A DNA stretch of 17,581 bases from Dehalococcoidia bacterium (GTDB lineage Bacteria > Chloroflexota > Dehalococcoidia > Dehalococcoidales > RBG-16-60-22). The notes under the pieces were generated by a model, which did not search any database, was not told where the DNA came from, and saw only the letters and a list, made by a program, of their open reading frames with translations. Both the position numbers and the translations under genes were made by a program. Each line of letters begins with the position of its first letter. The first letter of the stretch is position 1. Positions 15,445-17,581 of this stretch are shown here, piece by piece. The DNA lies in assembly GCA_030615655.1 (NCBI GenBank), contig JAUWYU010000014.1, positions 1 to 17,581 of the forward strand, in the 5' to 3' direction.

Positions 15445-15741
15445 ATGGCTCAGGAAAAAGTATATGCTATTCCCAATATAACTACCCCGAACACACCGGT
15501 AATTTTCAATCCTGATATCTGCAACGGGTGCAACCAGTGTGTAGAAGTCTGCCAGATAGACGTATTTATACCCAATCCAGAGAAAGGCAAACCACCTATC
15601 ATACTGCATCCCGAAGAATGCTGGTACTGCGGCTGTTGTGTTAATGACTGTCGTCGTCCCGGGGCCATTACATTCAACTGGCCGTTACAGCAGAGAGGAT
15701 ACTGGAAGGACAAGTCAACCGGTAAGGTATTCAGGGCCTAA
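15445..15741 (+). CDS. AprB-like 2[4Fe-4S] ferredoxin subunit
   Basis: This 98-residue iron-sulfur protein has two full cluster motifs. The first is C26, C29, C32, C36 (CNGCNQCVEVC); the second is C59, C62, C65, C69 (CWYCGCCVNDC), with an extra cysteine at 64. The segment ECWYCGCC next to the second cluster resembles AprB, and the short C-terminal tail (to about residue 98) is shorter than that of true AprB. It starts 14 bases after the flavoprotein stop, with AAGGAGG before its ATG, and almost certainly forms a complex with that flavoprotein, relaying electrons between FAD and a soluble ferredoxin or other carrier. The absence of a signal peptide agrees with a cytoplasmic complex. Confidence 0.92.
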   Translation: MAQEKVYAIPNITTPNTPVIFNPDICNGCNQCVEVCQIDVFIPNPEKGKPPIILHPEECWYCGCCVNDCRRPGAITFNWPLQQRGYWKDKSTGKVFRA

Positions 15742-15800
15742 TCCACGATACACAGACAACTAATAAGCAGAGCGATAGGTCCATACATAACGGACGGGAT

Positions 15801-16175
15801 ATGGCAGTCACTCTAAAAATATTAGCTAAAATGCACTACTTTGCCGGACTAACTCCAGATGAGCTCCAGGAGATCAGGAAGTATATTGCCTTTGAGAAAA
15901 GGGTTGAAAAAGGACAGACTTTGCTGTTTGAAAGTGAACAGTCCGAATATATGTATTTGATAATTTCTGGCGCGGTGAAGGTATATAAAAATCAACTAAT
16001 AGGAAAGAACAGATATTAAATATAACTACCCGTGGTGAATCTTTAAATGATGTGTCAACGTTTGACGGCGGTGGGAGCGCCGCCGTATCGTTATTACTGA
16101 TGAACAGGCTTTGAAAAATTGGGTGAGGTAATCTCCGCCATCGTTCCCGGAAATATTTCAGATAATATACGGTAA
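15801..16175 (+). pseudogene. Crp/Fnr-type regulator, internally deleted and frameshifted
   Basis: The first 60 or so codons encode the start of a cyclic-nucleotide-binding-type domain (FAGLTPDELQEI, then YMYLIISGAVKVYK). The frame ends early at 16017-16019, but another frame continues the same domain: KEQILNITTRGESLNDVSTFDGGG (about 16000-16075). The switch fits loss of one A in the run of five A after GTATAT. After about 16084 the sequence jumps to what looks like a Crp C-terminus, RIVITDEQALK, which a second single-A loss at 16114-16118 joins to LGEVISAIVPG and a stop at 16173-16175. The dimer helix and helix-turn-helix are missing, so an internal deletion is inferred. It lies between the ferredoxin and SnoaL genes. 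Both shifts are in A-runs, so sequencing error could explain them, but not the deletion. Confidence 0.7.
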
Positions 16176-16194
16176 AAAATAAAAGGAGGATTTT

Positions 16195-16824
16195 ATGGCT
16201 ACATTGGAGGAACTGCAAAAAAGAATTCAGAGACTGGATGACATCAAGCAAATAGAGAAGCTGCAGAGAATCTACGGCTATTACCGCGATTACGGCGAGT
16301 GGGAGAAGGTGGTCGACCTTTTCAGCGATAACGCCGAATCAGTCGAGATGGCCGACCATGGCGTCTACAAGGGCAAGGAAAGCATCAGGCGGTATTTCAT
16401 TGACCTCATCAAGGGCGGCAAGGACGCCAAACCCAGGACTGGCTACATGTCCATCGCCATGCAGATACAGGGCGTGGTCACGGTAGACCCAGATGGTAAG
16501 ACTGCCAAAGGCAGATGGTACGGTTTCCTGGTAGAAGCCAGGCCGACGTTGAGCCTGCACGAGGGAGAACTGAGGCAGTTGTGGGCTCACGGTATTTACG
16601 AAAACGAGTATGTTAAAGAGAACGGTAAGTGGATGTTCAAGAAACTCCATTTCTTCTTGAATTTCCGCACCCCTTACGAGGACGGCTGGCTTAAGACCCC
16701 GGTGGTCGGCCATAACGGCCCCAGCCTGGAAGTGCCGCCGGATGCGCCGCCCACTACCTGGCGACCCTATCCCTCCGGATATCATTTCCCGGTCCATTTC
16801 AAGCATCCCATCACTGGTAAGTAA
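16195..16824 (+). CDS. SnoaL/NTF2-like protein, copy 1
   Basis: This 209-residue protein has an NTF2-like cone fold of the SnoaL type, which contains dehydratases and isomerases such as scytalone dehydratase and BaiE. The N-terminal helix LQRIYGYYRD places Y27 and D32 five apart, like the Tyr/Asp pair of BaiE. DHGVYKGKESIRRYF (54-68) follows, then DGKTAKGRWYG (100-110) and ENGKWMFKKLHFFL (142-155). The His usually expected in the middle of the fold (in GYMSIAMQIQ, 83-92) is not there. The C-terminal region ends in a conserved tail, PYPSGYHFPVHFKHPITGK, longer than in typical 130-150-residue family members. AAAAGGAGG lies before the ATG. It is the first of three tandem copies and follows the broken regulator gene. 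Confidence 0.88.
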   Translation: MATLEELQKRIQRLDDIKQIEKLQRIYGYYRDYGEWEKVVDLFSDNAESVEMADHGVYKGKESIRRYFIDLIKGGKDAKPRTGYMSIAMQIQGVVTVDPDGKTAKGRWYGFLVEARPTLSLHEGELRQLWAHGIYENEYVKENGKWMFKKLHFFLNFRTPYEDGWLKTPVVGHNGPSLEVPPDAPPTTWRPYPSGYHFPVHFKHPITGK

Positions 16825-16842
16825 AGGAAAATGCAGCGTATT

Positions 16843-17436
16843 ATGAATCTGGAAGAATTGGAAAAACAGGTAATTCTCCAGGAGGACATTCAGGAGATAG
16901 AGAACCTGCAAAGACTATACGGTTATTACTTCGATAATTCGGTGTTTGCCGAGGTAATCGACCTTTTCTCCGAGAATACCGAGTCGGTAGAAATTACCGA
17001 CCACGGGGTATTCCGCGGCAAAGAAGGTGTTAACAGGATGTATGCCGGTATGGTAGGCATGAAACGCCCCGGCTGGATGTTTTTCGAGGTAATGCAGTCC
17101 CAGGGCGTCATAGAAGTGGCCCCCGACGGCAAGACCGCGACGGGACGCTGGTACACGCCCTCATTCGAATGCCGGCCCTTCGGCGGGACGAAGAAGCAGA
17201 CCTGGCAGTTTGGTGTCTATGATAATGAGTACATCAAGGAAAACGGGAAATGGTATTTCAAGAAGCTGCACTGGAACATCACGTTCTGGACCTCCTTCGA
17301 AAGAGGCTTCCTGAAGGTGCCCAGACTTTCGGACACGCCGTTTCCGCACGCCGATGCGCCCGCTACCGCCTATCACCCGTACCCGTCCGGCTATCACGTT
17401 CCTTTTCCCTTTAAGCACCCGGTTACCGGCGATTAA
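16843..17436 (+). CDS. SnoaL/NTF2-like protein, copy 2
   Basis: This is a paralog of the preceding gene, 197 residues from the ATG at 16843. That start is preferred because it gives MNLEELEKQV, the same opening as copy 3; an ATG at 16831 adds four residues and has AAGGA close upstream. Y26 and D31 match the Tyr/Asp pair, TDHGVFRGKEGV follows, and the region DGKTATGRW and ENGKWYFKKLHW repeats the pattern of copy 1. The usual catalytic His is again absent (GWMFFEVMQSQ). The tail PYPSGYHVPFPFKHPVTGD is nearly the same as in copy 1. It follows copy 1 with a gap of 18 bases (6 if the earlier start is used). The function is not known; a dehydratase or ligand-binding role is inferred from the fold. 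Confidence 0.85.
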   Translation: MNLEELEKQVILQEDIQEIENLQRLYGYYFDNSVFAEVIDLFSENTESVEITDHGVFRGKEGVNRMYAGMVGMKRPGWMFFEVMQSQGVIEVAPDGKTATGRWYTPSFECRPFGGTKKQTWQFGVYDNEYIKENGKWYFKKLHWNITFWTSFERGFLKVPRLSDTPFPHADAPATAYHPYPSGYHVPFPFKHPVTGD

Positions 17437-17454
17437 CAACAAAGGTGGTGTATT

Positions 17455-17581
17455 ATGAATCTTGAGGAATTAGAGAAGCAGGTACGGCTCGCCGAGGACA
17501 TCCAAGAGATAGAGCACCTGCAGAGAAAATACGGCTATTGCTTCGATAACAATATGTGGGCGGAGATCGTCGACCTTTTTT
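17455..17581 (+). CDS. SnoaL/NTF2-like protein, copy 3 (cut by window edge)
   Basis: Only the first 42 residues are in the window, starting at the ATG at 17455 with AAAGGTGG 6 bases upstream. They match copy 2 at 32 of 42 positions by hand count, including MNLEELEKQV and EDIQEIE. The Tyr/Asp pair is present as YGYCFD, so Y26 and D31 are kept while the next Tyr is Cys. The gap to copy 2 is 18 bases, so all three copies are probably cotranscribed. Confidence 0.85.
   Translation, partial: MNLEELEKQVRLAEDIQEIEHLQRKYGYCFDNNMWAEIVDLF

Noticed and set aside
16339..16911. 190-codon minus-strand frame across the SnoaL genes
   Set aside because: It spans the ends of two well-supported plus-strand paralogs and matches nothing recognisable.
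1..17581. CRISPR array, transposase, rRNA or tRNA genes
   Set aside because: No regularly spaced direct repeats, no transposase-like reading frame with terminal inverted repeats, and no tRNA- or rRNA-like sequence were seen. tRNA detection by eye is limited.

Overview
The window is a bacterial chromosomal segment of roughly even GC content with strong AGGAGG-type ribosome binding sites. It looks like an anaerobe. It carries three tungsten/molybdopterin aldehyde:ferredoxin oxidoreductase (AOR) paralogs, a soluble AprAB-like flavoprotein and ferredoxin pair, and a selenoprotein with a bacterial-type SECIS hairpin. Together with MmgE/PrpD, SDR, HpcH and SnoaL-like genes, this content resembles sediment Chloroflexota (Dehalococcoidia-like). 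That assignment is a guess from gene content; a Desulfobacterota or other anaerobic host is not excluded.

Layout. (A) 1-6855, minus strand: one apparent operon read from 6855 leftwards. It encodes AOR, HpcH/HpaI-type aldolase, SDR dehydrogenase, MmgE/PrpD dehydratase, a stand-alone pyruvate-kinase C-terminal domain protein, and a second AOR cut by the window edge. (B) 6856-7058: divergent promoter region. (C) 7059-9969, plus strand: SDR, a selenoprotein read through an in-frame UGA at 8218-8220, and a small protein of unknown function. (D) 10072-13191, minus strand: zinc alcohol dehydrogenase and a third AOR behind a strong promoter with a palindrome over its -35 box. (E) 13192-13487: divergent intergenic region with a possible leader peptide and hairpin. 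(F) 13488-17581, plus strand: AprA-like flavoprotein, AprB-like two-cluster ferredoxin, a broken Crp/Fnr-type regulator, and a tandem array of three SnoaL/NTF2-like genes, the last cut by the window edge.

How the genes may work together (inference): alcohol and SDR dehydrogenases, a retro-aldol lyase and a dehydratase would interconvert hydroxy acids, alcohols and aldehydes. The AORs would oxidise aldehydes to acids with ferredoxin as acceptor. The flavoprotein/ferredoxin pair could take or give electrons in an enoate or sulfur reaction. The substrate cannot be read from the sequence.

The main discovery is the selenoprotein at 7918-9498. Its N-terminal domain carries a U-G-T-C redox motif of the UGSC family type and is joined to a C-terminal domain with a GDGLPLIPPT motif. 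Standard gene calling would split it into two fragments of 114 and 414 codons.
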